From Jaminaea rosea (taxonomy: Eukaryota; Basidiomycota; Exobasidiomycetes; Microstromatales): DNA of 64,000 nucleotides. Positions 8,810-18,138 of this stretch are shown piece after piece (within the stretch, counting starts at the first letter, position 1; each line of letters begins with the position of its first letter). The notes under the pieces were generated by a model, which saw nothing but the letters and a program-made list of their open reading frames with translations, was not told the DNA's origin and made no database searches. The translations under genes were made by a program, and so were the position numbers. The stretch is from assembly GCF_003144245.1 (NCBI RefSeq), contig NW_020289978.1, positions 496,001 to 560,000 of the forward strand, read 5' to 3'.

Positions 8810-11590
8810 ATGGCAAGCGGCGACCTCTCGAGCCTGCTAGCAGCTCAGCGCTTGGCTCACGCCGACGGTTTCAACGCTTCAAGGGAGAGATGGAGGGCAA
8901 TCGCTTCGCAGCTCGCCTCGGCACCGCCGACGAGAGTTGACGAGGGAGGAGTCGATCCGGCTGATCTACTCGACGCCTTACTCGAGGCTCTAAGGGGCCC
9001 TCGTTCGGACTCGCTCTCCTCTGCGAGATCCACCGCTGCGGCGCTCAAGGCGTTGCATGGCTTGCTTCTGGCCAGACTGCCTTTGGGCGAGGGGAGCAGC
9101 AGCGGCGCTGGCGGCCGTGGCGAACTTTGGCTGCATCTCCCCCAACTTCAACTCAAGGAGTGTGTAGACGCTCTACTCGCTACAGCTCATCTTCAAGCTC
9201 CTTTCAAACCAATCATATTCGGGCATGCAGGCAGCAATAGCTCCCCACTGCCACGCACCACGTCTCAACAAAGCCTTCGCAGCTTCATCAGCGACGACGA
9301 CGGCGGAGCCACGACGACGGACTACGCCTCTGATGCCGGTCGACGCCCGAATCAAGATGGCGATGCTGACAGACAACAGCGGCTCGGTGCTTCGTGCCGC
9401 TCAGTCAGACTCAACAGCCTCAGCTGCCTTGCAGCTCTCAACGAGACAAGACCGGCGCTCTTTTTCTCTCAGTGGGGCAGGCTACTTCTACCGGACCAGG
9501 CTGCCACTTCAAGCGCTCCTTCTCGAGGGATCAGAAGCCTCAATGCCTCTGCAGCGAATGTTGCAAGCAGTCCTAGTATATTGGGACTCATCAAAAGCGA
9601 TACTGTCCTCGGCGTGCGTATCGCAGCGGCCTCATTAGTAGAAGGCATGTTCCGCAAGGCGGCACAGGGACGCTTCTTGGCCTCAGGGGTTGTAGAGCAG
9701 AGAGCCTCTATGCATCACTCTTCGACCGCTTTCACCTCACTTGCGGCCAGAATGGGAGCCCTCGTAGCTTCAACACGGGCAACGCTGGTGGAAATTCTCG
9801 AAGCGCGGAACGATCGTCGGGCCTCATCAATCGTCTCAGGCCCTATACGATGTCCTCCCAACCCCGCAGGCTCTACGACCTCAGCGACATCGCCACCTCC
9901 AGCCCCGCTCACGGAGGCGATTCTACGCGCTCTCAAGGCCCTCGTCCTCGCTACGCCGACCGCAAAGCTTCGTCGCTCTCACCTGGACGTGCTGCAGGGC
10001 CCGCTGCTCCGTCTCTCCTCGCACGCTGACCCAACGGTCGCGATTGCCGCCTACGTCGTGCTTTCGACGCTGAGCCCAGCGAATCCTGGTAGTATGGAAG
10101 CGGCGCCAGCAGTAGCTATCAACGAGTCTGCGCCGTCTTCTTCCTCACCTGTCTCGGGTGTAATCGCTCGCATCATCCAGTCAAACGGTGCCGACAGCAG
10201 CTCTCGATTGGATGGCGAAGCCCTAGCCCAAGCCTGGTCTGCTCTCAGCAGCTTCCTGTCAACGCGCTTCGCCGAAGTCATGGAGCAAGAAGCATCGCTG
10301 CTCGCACGTCTTCAGTCACATGCAAGTCACGAAGAGCAAGCAGTCAGGCAAGCATGCGTCGCATTTGTTGGGGCGTCGCTCGAAGGGAAGATTGCTGCTG
10401 CTAGTACAGCTCCTGACAGTCCGATTGAGCTCTTATCCCTTTACTCCACGGTTACCAAGAAAGCAGCAATAGACCCCTCGCCCCTCGTCCGCTCTGAAGT
10501 GGCACAGGCTCTGCCTTCTCTGCTCAGGCTTGAGGCAGCGGCAGCCCCTTGCCCTACTTCGAAGGGACCAAAATCAGCCCCGCTGCCTCCCTCGGCATCA
10601 ATTTTGCAAGATCTCCTCCTCGACTCAGCAGGCGGCGGAGAGGCATCGGTGCAAGCAGCTGCGGTGAGGGCGGTGGGGGTGCTCTTCTCCTCGCTAAGCT
10701 CGTCAAGCTCCACGCCCCCACCCGTCGAGGAGGCTGCGACTTCATCGGCTCCAGCTCCAGCGCGTTCCTCTCAACTGTCAGGTATCAGCCTCTCATCCCT
10801 CCTTGCCTTCACCCTCTCACACGCCTTGTGCCCCGAGCTGGTTCGCAGCCCCGCCCTCCTCGTCCGGCTACGCGCAGCATGGACGCTGGCGAACGTGTGT
10901 CAGACGGTTGCAGAGAGTCGAGCAGGCGGCGGTCTAGTCGAAGCTCATGATGGGCAGCTGTGGGTGCAGCTGATAGGCACGGTCAGCAAAGGGCTTGAAG
11001 ATGACGAAAGGATAGCATGCAATGCGATGCGTGGAGTTGGCCTACTGCTCTCGGTCGCTAGCGAGAAAGAGCTTACGCCGGATGCAGAGACCAATAATGG
11101 ACTCAGTACGACAGAAGCACCACTTGGCGTCATCTACACCATCTTAGAGCGGTCGCGCACTGCAAAGAGTCCCAAGCTCAAGTGGAACGCGATCATTGCT
11201 CTGGCTGCTGCATTGGGCAATGACCGTGTACGGAGGAGGTGCAGCATGGCCAAAGCGTTGGAATCCGGCAATTTTGATACCAGTCTATCCTCCATTCTCG
11301 CTCAGCATCTGTGGCACTCCGTCACAACCTCACGAATCTTCAAGGTCCGTCTAGCCGCCATCTCAGCATTACGGCGTCTTGAGGCGCTCCGCGACTTTGG
11401 TGGCCAACGAACTGAGGTTGCAGCGATGTTGGAGCAGGTGAAGACGGCGAGGGATAGAGTGGATGGCGATGTGGCCGAGGCAACATTCAGAGAGGCGCAA
11501 CTGCATGGAGAGGGTTTGAGGAGAGGGCTGGATGGCTTAGTGGAGCACCTGATTGACGTGCTCAACGTGCCTGACGCAGGGGGAAGATGA
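8810..11590 (+). CDS. HEAT-repeat protein, HEATR6-like
   Basis: Single exon of 926 residues from the Met at 8810. The frame is open from 8477, but that extension would overlap the start of the divergent WD40 gene and lacks family similarity, so I prefer 8810. The block VRLNSLSCLAALNETRPALFF matches the DUF4042 region of HEATR6-type proteins, followed by VRIAAASLVEGMFRKA. The rest is helical HEAT/ARM-type repeats, including HADPTVAIAAYVVLS, VQAAAVRAVGVLF, VRLRAAWTLANVC and PKLKWNAIIALAAALGN, broken by Ser/Pro-rich linkers. Such proteins are alpha-solenoid scaffolds of unknown molecular role. Family call is good, function unknown. Confidence 0.82.
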   Translation: MASGDLSSLLAAQRLAHADGFNASRERWRAIASQLASAPPTRVDEGGVDPADLLDALLEALRGPRSDSLSSARSTAAALKALHGLLLARLPLGEGSSSGAGGRGELWLHLPQLQLKECVDALLATAHLQAPFKPIIFGHAGSNSSPLPRTTSQQSLRSFISDDDGGATTTDYASDAGRRPNQDGDADRQQRLGASCRSVRLNSLSCLAALNETRPALFFSQWGRLLLPDQAATSSAPSRGIRSLNASAANVASSPSILGLIKSDTVLGVRIAAASLVEGMFRKAAQGRFLASGVVEQRASMHHSSTAFTSLAARMGALVASTRATLVEILEARNDRRASSIVSGPIRCPPNPAGSTTSATSPPPAPLTEAILRALKALVLATPTAKLRRSHLDVLQGPLLRLSSHADPTVAIAAYVVLSTLSPANPGSMEAAPAVAINESAPSSSSPVSGVIARIIQSNGADSSSRLDGEALAQAWSALSSFLSTRFAEVMEQEASLLARLQSHASHEEQAVRQACVAFVGASLEGKIAAASTAPDSPIELLSLYSTVTKKAAIDPSPLVRSEVAQALPSLLRLEAAAAPCPTSKGPKSAPLPPSASILQDLLLDSAGGGEASVQAAAVRAVGVLFSSLSSSSSTPPPVEEAATSSAPAPARSSQLSGISLSSLLAFTLSHALCPELVRSPALLVRLRAAWTLANVCQTVAESRAGGGLVEAHDGQLWVQLIGTVSKGLEDDERIACNAMRGVGLLLSVASEKELTPDAETNNGLSTTEAPLGVIYTILERSRTAKSPKLKWNAIIALAAALGNDRVRRRCSMAKALESGNFDTSLSSILAQHLWHSVTTSRIFKVRLAAISALRRLEALRDFGGQRTEVAAMLEQVKTARDRVDGDVAEATFREAQLHGEGLRRGLDGLVEHLIDVLNVPDAGGR

Positions 11591-11671
11591 TGAGATGTTG
11601 TATATGAATTGATCCAAGATACCACTTGCTTCGCATAATTCATGATAGGCCGACACTTTCGACTGCTTGCC

Positions 11672-12207
11672 TCATTTCCTCTTCTCCCTTTCTGTGTTGC
11701 CCGCCGCTACCACCCCCTTTGCCCCGTGAGCTCCAGCATCGCCATCTTCCAAAAAGGCAGCGATCACATAGCCGATCAGCACGACATTGGCGGCCAATGC
11801 AGCCGCGCCTCCAGCCCAATTGGTACCGTACTTGCCCACCAGTGCGTAGTATGTGCCCAGAGGCAGGGCGAACATTCCGACGCTGAAGAAGGCCAATTTG
11901 GCGTAGACCGTGCTGCATTCGCGTGTGGGACGGAGTACAGGCAGGCGTGAGCTGCGGCGGAGGAAGAGTGGTAGAAACCCTGCGGAGGCCTACTCACAAG
12001 GGAGGTGGAGGCCCTCGAGGACTGACATTGCCCGGCCTAGGCGTGAGCTCTGCCGCAGTGGCCTTGCTGGAACTCTTGGCTGTTGCGCTAGGGGCCGATG
12101 TCTCAGATTGAATCAGCATCTGGAGGAGCAAGCTTGGACTTGCGCACTTTCGGCCTTGCTCACCGCTGCCTCACGCCGCTGCCCTGATCCTGCAACGAGG
12201 TTGCCAT
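11672..12207 (-). CDS. VMA21: V-ATPase assembly factor VMA21
   Basis: Exons 12175-12207, 11998-12119 and 11672-11912 give 131 residues. VMA21 is a small ER membrane protein with two membrane hairpin segments that helps assemble the V0 sector of the vacuolar ATPase. Diagnostic text is KLAFFSVGMFALPLGTYYAL and ALAANVVLIGYVIAAFLEDGD. The N-terminus is Ser/Pro-rich. The first exon (11 codons, donor GTGAGG, 55-base intron) is uncertain: translation could instead start at the Met at 12119 in the second exon, giving 120 residues. The tail ends REKRK rather than a canonical KKxx retrieval signal, with Lys at -3 only. It is head to head with the long hydrolase gene. Confidence 0.85.
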
Positions 12208-12618
12208 AGCCGCAGTCTGTCGAGTCGCGAGGCTATGCCTGTGCTATGCTGTCCTGTTCTGTGGCCCTTCTTTTAGAAGATGCAAAAGTGATCGTGGACG
12301 AGGGAAGTCGAGGTTCTCTGGGTCGCGCACGGACGGGGCCCGCCCTGAGTCGTCGTGTGCTGCTGCACTCTGCCTGTTGGTTGAGCTTGGTTGAGCTGCA
12401 AGAGCGGACGATAGGGGAGGCACACGGCCGAGTTGATTAGCTGCTCTCTCACTAATCACACCAGACGAACCAACACTCTCAAGCCCACTTCTTCATCTCC
12501 CCACAGCTCCACTCGCGCGACGAGCCGCAGCAGATGTCGCTGCCAGGCCTCATCGCAACCTGACGGTGATCCTTTGAGTGAAAGAAGTACACCTCCACCG
12601 CATGCAAAGAGGGGAGCG
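12208..12618. promoter_or_regulatory. Divergent intergenic region, VMA21 / hydrolase
   Basis: About 410 bases between start codons. The hydrolase frame is open from 12433 but the N-terminal extension is low-complexity, so the boundary could move left. No clear regulatory box seen. Confidence 0.4.
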
Positions 12619-15600
12619 ATGGCTCGAGGGACTCTTCTAGAGCCTGCGCGTTCGCCTTCGCTCCTCGACAGGCAGTCAGCTGCTCCACCTACTCTTGGTC
12701 CACCGCATCTGCTTAACGCCAACTCGAGCTCCCCGTATGCTAGATCCAGCAAGTCATCAAGCAGCAGCTCGACCACGTTGCAGCCGCCACAGCAGCCGCC
12801 GCCTCTGACGCGCTCAGTCACCGACACGACCTTGGCCACCAGCAAGAGGTCAGCCTCATCTTCTACAAGCGCAGCATCACGTACCAGTTACTTTGACACT
12901 TATCAGCCCTACAAGCTCAACCCTGCGCTTACGCCGACAGTCAAGTCGTCCGCGACGAGAAGCAGGAGCGACCGTAATCTTCGCAGGCACGCCAAAAGTG
13001 ATGCTGAGGATGTGCCGCTGCCGGGCAGCGATGGGCAGAGCCACAAGATGCAGGGGAGCAGAGAAGGCGAATGCGAGACTGTAGCGAGAAGAGAAAAAAG
13101 CAGGACTGAATACGCTTCAGCTTCGGTGTTACGAGCGTCAGGCGTGCAGGAAAGTGAAGCAGGACCATCGAATTCGACCGCGCCTTCGAAGTCTAGAAAG
13201 CTCCCCGAACCCTCGACCCACGACGCAGACATCAATCGCACTCCAGGGGCCTCGGCATCGTCTTCGTCGCCACGAGCAGCATCCGTCGAGGCATGGAGAC
13301 AGGTAGCAGCACGAGCTGCCCAGCGGGAGCCTCGGGGTTTCGGGTCTTCCACCATCTTGACGGGAGTCACACGCAGGAAATCGCAGCAGGACCTGCTTCA
13401 GGCTTCGAAAGACACCTCCTTGGCGATGCCAGAGCCTCCGAGCACAAAATATCACACGGCTCCGGGACCCCGCAATGGCGTCCCCTTTCGCCGCCCTGCA
13501 TTCCCACCCGCAATGCGCTCAGACCAAGGGCCAGAGAGGAGCAGCGCACCGCCCCACGAGTCGGGAAGACCTCAGAACAACAGCAGCAGCAGCAATCGTA
13601 CTGCGCCGCCATTGCAGAGTCTCTCCTCTCCCCCTGCGCCCAGTGTCGTCCTCGCAACCTACGCTGGATCGACGGCAGGAATGCGCAAGGCCAGTAAGCC
13701 CCATCCTCACCTCACAAAGGTGCCTGCCCGCTCCATCGACGACATTGTGCGAGAATACAAGGAGCAGCAGAGTGCTGCCAAGATTCGACCCTCGTTCCCG
13801 TCCCTTGCCCCTCCTCTTGATAGCTCAGCCGACACGATGGTACCGCCGACGCCGACGCAGCATCACCATCTTCACCCGCAGGTTCCAGCCCGAAGCGTCA
13901 TTGATGTCGACGACTACGATAGCGACGGATCGGTAGACTCGATTACGCGCGAGGTGCAAGAGACGCTATATGGCGATGCGCCTCACAGTCGCAGCAGCCC
14001 AAACCCTACGCAAGGGAGAGGCACAGCAGGCAGCGGCAACAGCCCATCTCTCCTGGCTCCATCACCACGTTTGATGCATGCCACGTCTGTTCCATCGAAG
14101 CTTTCCTCGTCATCGCGCTCCTCCACCTCTTCCTCGATCTCAGCGCAGCGACGTCGCCGACCTTCCCAGCCATCTTCGCAACATCCTCGGGGCCTCTCCT
14201 CGCCCAGAGCGATCGAGCCCGTACCGACGCGTTCGTCGACTACGAGCGATGCGACGGCCGCACTCCGGTCGAGCTCCTCAGCAGGCGGCGTCGGTGCTGA
14301 CAGCGTATCGTCGTGGCTGCAAGAGCGACCATTGGCTGCGGCGGGACCTGTACCTGGAACAGGTCCAACTCACCGCAACCGCACTACCTCTTTGACTAGC
14401 ACGCACTCGGCCAAGACGACAGCCTCCGACTTGTCAGCACGCCGTCAGCCTCATGCCTTCCCCTCAGCAACAGCTGGTTCCCAGTCAGCCTCGTTTGAGA
14501 CTGGACTCAGCAGTATCGACACTTTCATTCGTTCACCTCGCCTCACACGCATCCTTACTCTGTCTCGCCCACCCAACATTGGGCTGCGCGTGTCTCTAGC
14601 AGACGTAGGTGACTCCACGTCACCTCACGTCGCTATCCTCTACCTCGGATTAGGGGCCGTGCGCTACCTCGCAGGACTGTACGATGAGCTTGCCTCTGCG
14701 CTTGGCCTGCGGTTGATCTGCATCGATCGCTGGGGTCTTGGACGAACGGATAATGTCCCCTCCGAGCGACGCGGTGTTCTGCAGTGGAGCAGCGTCGTAG
14801 TTGAGGTGGCCGACCGCCTGGGAGTACAGCGCTTCTCTATGCTGGCGCACAGTGCGGGCGCGCCATACGCCATGGCTACCGCATTGCTGTACAGGGAAAG
14901 AGTGGTGGGGCCTGTGCATCTACTGGCGCCGTGGGTAAGCCCAGAGATTGAGAGCGGGTACAAGTGGTTGCGCTACGTGCCTGAGCAGATCATCAGAACG
15001 GCGCAGGCTGCCGAATGGCGAGTGGCGGGGTGGCGGCTGGGTAAGGCGGCAGCGCCTAACAGCGAGGCAAACGCCAGCGCGGCAGGCGAAGACGACTTAG
15101 AGAGGGCGATGTCTAGCTCAAATGGAGCCTCGAGGTCGAGGATGCCCTCACAGAGTGACGTCGGAGTGACACGCAGTATCGTGTCAGCCATCCCCATATC
15201 GGCGTCCGTCCCAGTCGTCCTACCTTCGCCGCTCACAGGGGTCGTGCCACGCTCGACGTCAGCCGGCGCAGTCATGTCGTCCCCATCAGCTTCGAAGCCC
15301 AAGACGACCTTCCTCGGAAGCTTCTTCAACAACAGCAAGCCCGCAAGCAGCAGCGCGGGCAGTCAAGTCAACGGCGGCGGCAGCAGCAGCAGCGGCGGGC
15401 CGGACAGTCGGGCCCTTTCTTCTGCTTCTTCTCGACAAGACGAGGTGGTGCAAAGAGGCGCCAGCGGGGCTATCCCTTCAACTCCAAGCAGCATGGGATC
15501 AGCCCAGACATCCTCACCCTCAGCGGCTTCCACCTCGTCACCGGTCCTCTCCTTCCTATCGTCTCTGTATCCCACAAGCCTGGCTGATCTCGACGGCCTG

Positions 15601-16455
15601 CCGCAGCCGCCTCGCGCGACGGCTTCTGGTGATGAAGGCTCACGCCTGGTGGGCCTGTTGAGTAACTCGGAGTGGGAAGAGTTGGAAGACGCGAGAGACG
15701 TGCCATTGGGCGAAGCAGGCTATGGAACTACTAGCACCACATCCGGGATCGCATTGCGCCGCGGCCGGGCGTCCAAAGTCGCTGATCCCCTGGGACGTCC
15801 TGCATCGCCCACAACCTCGCTGCCAGGGAAGGATCGACGCTTGTTGACACGGGTCGCAATCCCCAACACTGCGGCTGCGAATGCGGCTGCCCCTCCGGCT
15901 TCGGCGTCGTCGCGCTCCTCATCGCGCAGCAGCAATCGACGTGATAAGGTAGCAACACCTGCAGCGAGCACGATGCCAAAGAGTGCGAGCCATCATGCCG
16001 ACCTGGCCACTGCGCTTCTGAGAGCTTCGCATGCGGAGATCTACCCTAGCACCAACGGAGCTCCTGTGCCCCTCAGCACAAGCAGCGAAGCCCTCCTCGA
16101 GGCCAGCGGCACCCATCTGCCCTCCTCCACGTCGTCATCCTCTTCCTTCTCCCCAGGCACCACCGCCGATCTGCTCACCATCCTCGGCAAGTCTGGCCCG
16201 TGGGGTTTCACTTACACCGATGTGCTACCCTTGAATGTAGGGCTGCGCATCTGGCATGGGGACAAGGATGAACGCATCGGCTTAGCGGGGGCTTTCTGGT
16301 TGCAGAAGGAGTGGGATGCTGCGCCTTACGGGGTGGAGTGCCATGTCAATGTAGTCAAAGGAGCGGGCCATGGCTTGTTGACTAACGGGCCCGTGGTCGT
16401 TGAGGTGCTGGAGAGCATCGCTGCTTGTTGTCGCGAGCGGGCGGCGAGAGAGTGA
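12619..16455 (+). CDS. Giant alpha/beta hydrolase with long disordered segments
   Basis: Single exon, 1278 residues from the Met at 12619 (open frame from 12433). Residues 1 to about 630 are Ser/Pro/Arg-rich and disordered. The hydrolase core begins near 631 with NIGLRVSLADVG; the block LICIDRWGLGRTD and a nucleophile elbow with S745 in AHSAGAPYA follow, then HLLAPWVSPEIESG. About 385 residues of Ser-rich low-complexity sequence follow before the fold resumes near 1195 with LRIWHGDKDERIG, offering D1217 or D1215 as the acid, and H1251 in GAGHGLLTNG. The triad appears complete, but the elbow has Ala where most hydrolases have Gly. Substrate unknown. A fungus-specific regulatory hydrolase is likely; whether it is active is open. 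Confidence 0.82.
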   Translation: MARGTLLEPARSPSLLDRQSAAPPTLGPPHLLNANSSSPYARSSKSSSSSSTTLQPPQQPPPLTRSVTDTTLATSKRSASSSTSAASRTSYFDTYQPYKLNPALTPTVKSSATRSRSDRNLRRHAKSDAEDVPLPGSDGQSHKMQGSREGECETVARREKSRTEYASASVLRASGVQESEAGPSNSTAPSKSRKLPEPSTHDADINRTPGASASSSSPRAASVEAWRQVAARAAQREPRGFGSSTILTGVTRRKSQQDLLQASKDTSLAMPEPPSTKYHTAPGPRNGVPFRRPAFPPAMRSDQGPERSSAPPHESGRPQNNSSSSNRTAPPLQSLSSPPAPSVVLATYAGSTAGMRKASKPHPHLTKVPARSIDDIVREYKEQQSAAKIRPSFPSLAPPLDSSADTMVPPTPTQHHHLHPQVPARSVIDVDDYDSDGSVDSITREVQETLYGDAPHSRSSPNPTQGRGTAGSGNSPSLLAPSPRLMHATSVPSKLSSSSRSSTSSSISAQRRRRPSQPSSQHPRGLSSPRAIEPVPTRSSTTSDATAALRSSSSAGGVGADSVSSWLQERPLAAAGPVPGTGPTHRNRTTSLTSTHSAKTTASDLSARRQPHAFPSATAGSQSASFETGLSSIDTFIRSPRLTRILTLSRPPNIGLRVSLADVGDSTSPHVAILYLGLGAVRYLAGLYDELASALGLRLICIDRWGLGRTDNVPSERRGVLQWSSVVVEVADRLGVQRFSMLAHSAGAPYAMATALLYRERVVGPVHLLAPWVSPEIESGYKWLRYVPEQIIRTAQAAEWRVAGWRLGKAAAPNSEANASAAGEDDLERAMSSSNGASRSRMPSQSDVGVTRSIVSAIPISASVPVVLPSPLTGVVPRSTSAGAVMSSPSASKPKTTFLGSFFNNSKPASSSAGSQVNGGGSSSSGGPDSRALSSASSRQDEVVQRGASGAIPSTPSSMGSAQTSSPSAASTSSPVLSFLSSLYPTSLADLDGLPQPPRATASGDEGSRLVGLLSNSEWEELEDARDVPLGEAGYGTTSTTSGIALRRGRASKVADPLGRPASPTTSLPGKDRRLLTRVAIPNTAAANAAAPPASASSRSSSRSSNRRDKVATPAASTMPKSASHHADLATALLRASHAEIYPSTNGAPVPLSTSSEALLEASGTHLPSSTSSSSSFSPGTTADLLTILGKSGPWGFTYTDVLPLNVGLRIWHGDKDERIGLAGAFWLQKEWDAAPYGVECHVNVVKGAGHGLLTNGPVVVEVLESIAACCRERAARE

Positions 16456-16625
16456 GAGGGGGGTAGTACGCTGAGCAAGGGTTGGTAGAACGGCAGAAGA
16501 AGGAGAGGGGCTCTTGTGGATCGCTAATTCGATACCCTTTCAACGTGACCGTGGCTCGCACGAGGACAGGGTGCTTCTATGAGATGATCGATTCGAGATG
16601 ATATCCCCTTCCCCATGCCCCGAAC

Positions 16626-17695
16626 TCAGCCCCTCCCCACCATGCTCGGCATCCCCGTAGCCTGGATGACGACCCAAAGCTTACTGACCTCCAAGGGCAG
16701 TTCAGCAATACTGACCACCTCTCTCGCGGCGAATTCGCGATCCATGACAGCCTCGTGACGCATACTGCCATCTGCCTGCTTGACGCCTGGGCCAGAGGTC
16801 ATCCGAGCAGTCATATCCGAAGCGGCGTTGCCTATGTCTAGCTGCGAGAGGGAGATGTTGAACGCGCGGCCATCGAGGGCGAGAGACTTGGTCAGGCCCG
16901 TAAGGCCGTGCTTAGAGGCGGTGTCTGCGAGTTGTAAGAGGAGAAGAGCAGATCAACATCGTGCTTGACGGTAATTCTGGAGGTTCATCGGACGTACAGG
17001 CGCACGAGTCGGGACGGGGTACGTGAGCACTTATCGATCCGTTTATGATGATCCTACCTCCTTTGCCTGACTTCTTCATCTTGCGAAAGGCCTCGCGGGC
17101 GCAGAGGAAGGAGGCTAGTCGAGGAATGGAGTGATGAGGTCAGCCGCAGCTACCCGTTGGCCGGCAGAGGGCCTCCCTGGCGTTTGCTCTCGCGTTGTCT
17201 CTCACCGGTGAGATTGGTATCAACGGCAGCCTTCCACTGGTCCAGGGGCAGCTCATCGATGGGCACACTGGGAGGGCTGACACCTGCATTGCAGAAGACG
17301 AGATCAATTTGACCGTTTGCGGACAGGACGTCGTCAAAGAGGCTGGGCGTAGCGCGGGATTAGTCCTGGTCAGCTCGTCCGTATTCGCAAGCATCGTTCA
17401 GGCGCACCCACTTGACGACATCTTGCTCCTTGGTGACATCGCCCACGATGTAGGCCACTTTGACCTTTCGATCCTTTCCACTGTCTTGTACAGCGTCCTG
17501 AATCTCGATGCCGGCAGCCTTGAGTCGCTCCTCGCGTCTGCCAGTGATGACCACATTCCACCCAGCGAGGGCGAGGTGCTTTGCAGACGACTTGCCTATG
17601 CCCGACGACCCGCCCGTCACGATGGCCGTCTTGCCTTGAGGTGGGTACGAGTAAGTGGTAGCGGCACCGCTTGAAGTCATCTTTGGATCAGCCAT
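16626..17695 (-). CDS. Short-chain dehydrogenase/reductase (SDR)
   Basis: Four exons: 17412-17695, 17206-17342, 16998-17114 and 16626-16924, 278 residues. It is a classical NAD(P)-dependent SDR. The cofactor motif TGGSSGIG is at 27-34, an Arg-rich stretch follows (ITGRREERL), NAG is in VFCNAGVSPPS, Ser is in INGSISA, and the catalytic pair is Y180 and K184 in YTASKHG, with the Tyr codon split by the third intron. The C-terminus ends MVGRG. ITGRR after the second strand suggests NADPH preference. It resembles fungal SDRs of unknown substrate. The first donor used is GTGGGT; a nearby GTGCGC would break the frame. Confidence 0.85.
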
Positions 17696-18138
17696 GCTTG
17701 CAACAGGCCTTGAGCGGGGTGAGGTTGAGAAGGTACGGTAGGGAAAAGCGGAGAAGTGGGAATGGGCGAGCTTTGTTTCTCTCGAGAGAGGCGAGTGTTG
17801 GTCTGCACCTCGTGCAGCGGACGGAGAGTAGTCGTTTCGGAGGTGGAGTTGAGGAAGAACAGTTCAAGAAGTGGGAGAGTCGCAAAGGCAAATCATTCGT
17901 TAAGAGAGGCAAAGGCGAATCACTCATTCAGGCGCACAAATTTCGTTCCTTTGCTAGTCGATTGGTATTTGAGCATCTCCGTCGTCAAACCCATCCTGGG
18001 GCATCTCGTCAAGGGCTTCGCGGTACTAAATAAGGTCGTGACACATGAAATGGGCAGGAGGAGAGGGGAGGGAGGGGTTTCATACCGCGTCGTAAAGCTT
18101 CGTTAGAATGTACAGCCGATCCGTCAATCACGGCCCGT
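17696..18138. other. Intergenic between two minus-strand genes
   Basis: About 440 bases holding the SDR promoter and the 3' end of the secreted-protein gene. A direct near-repeat occurs around 17880-17930, where AAAGGCAAATCATTC and AAAGGCGAATCACTC stand about 30 bases apart. No gene seen. Confidence 0.45.
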
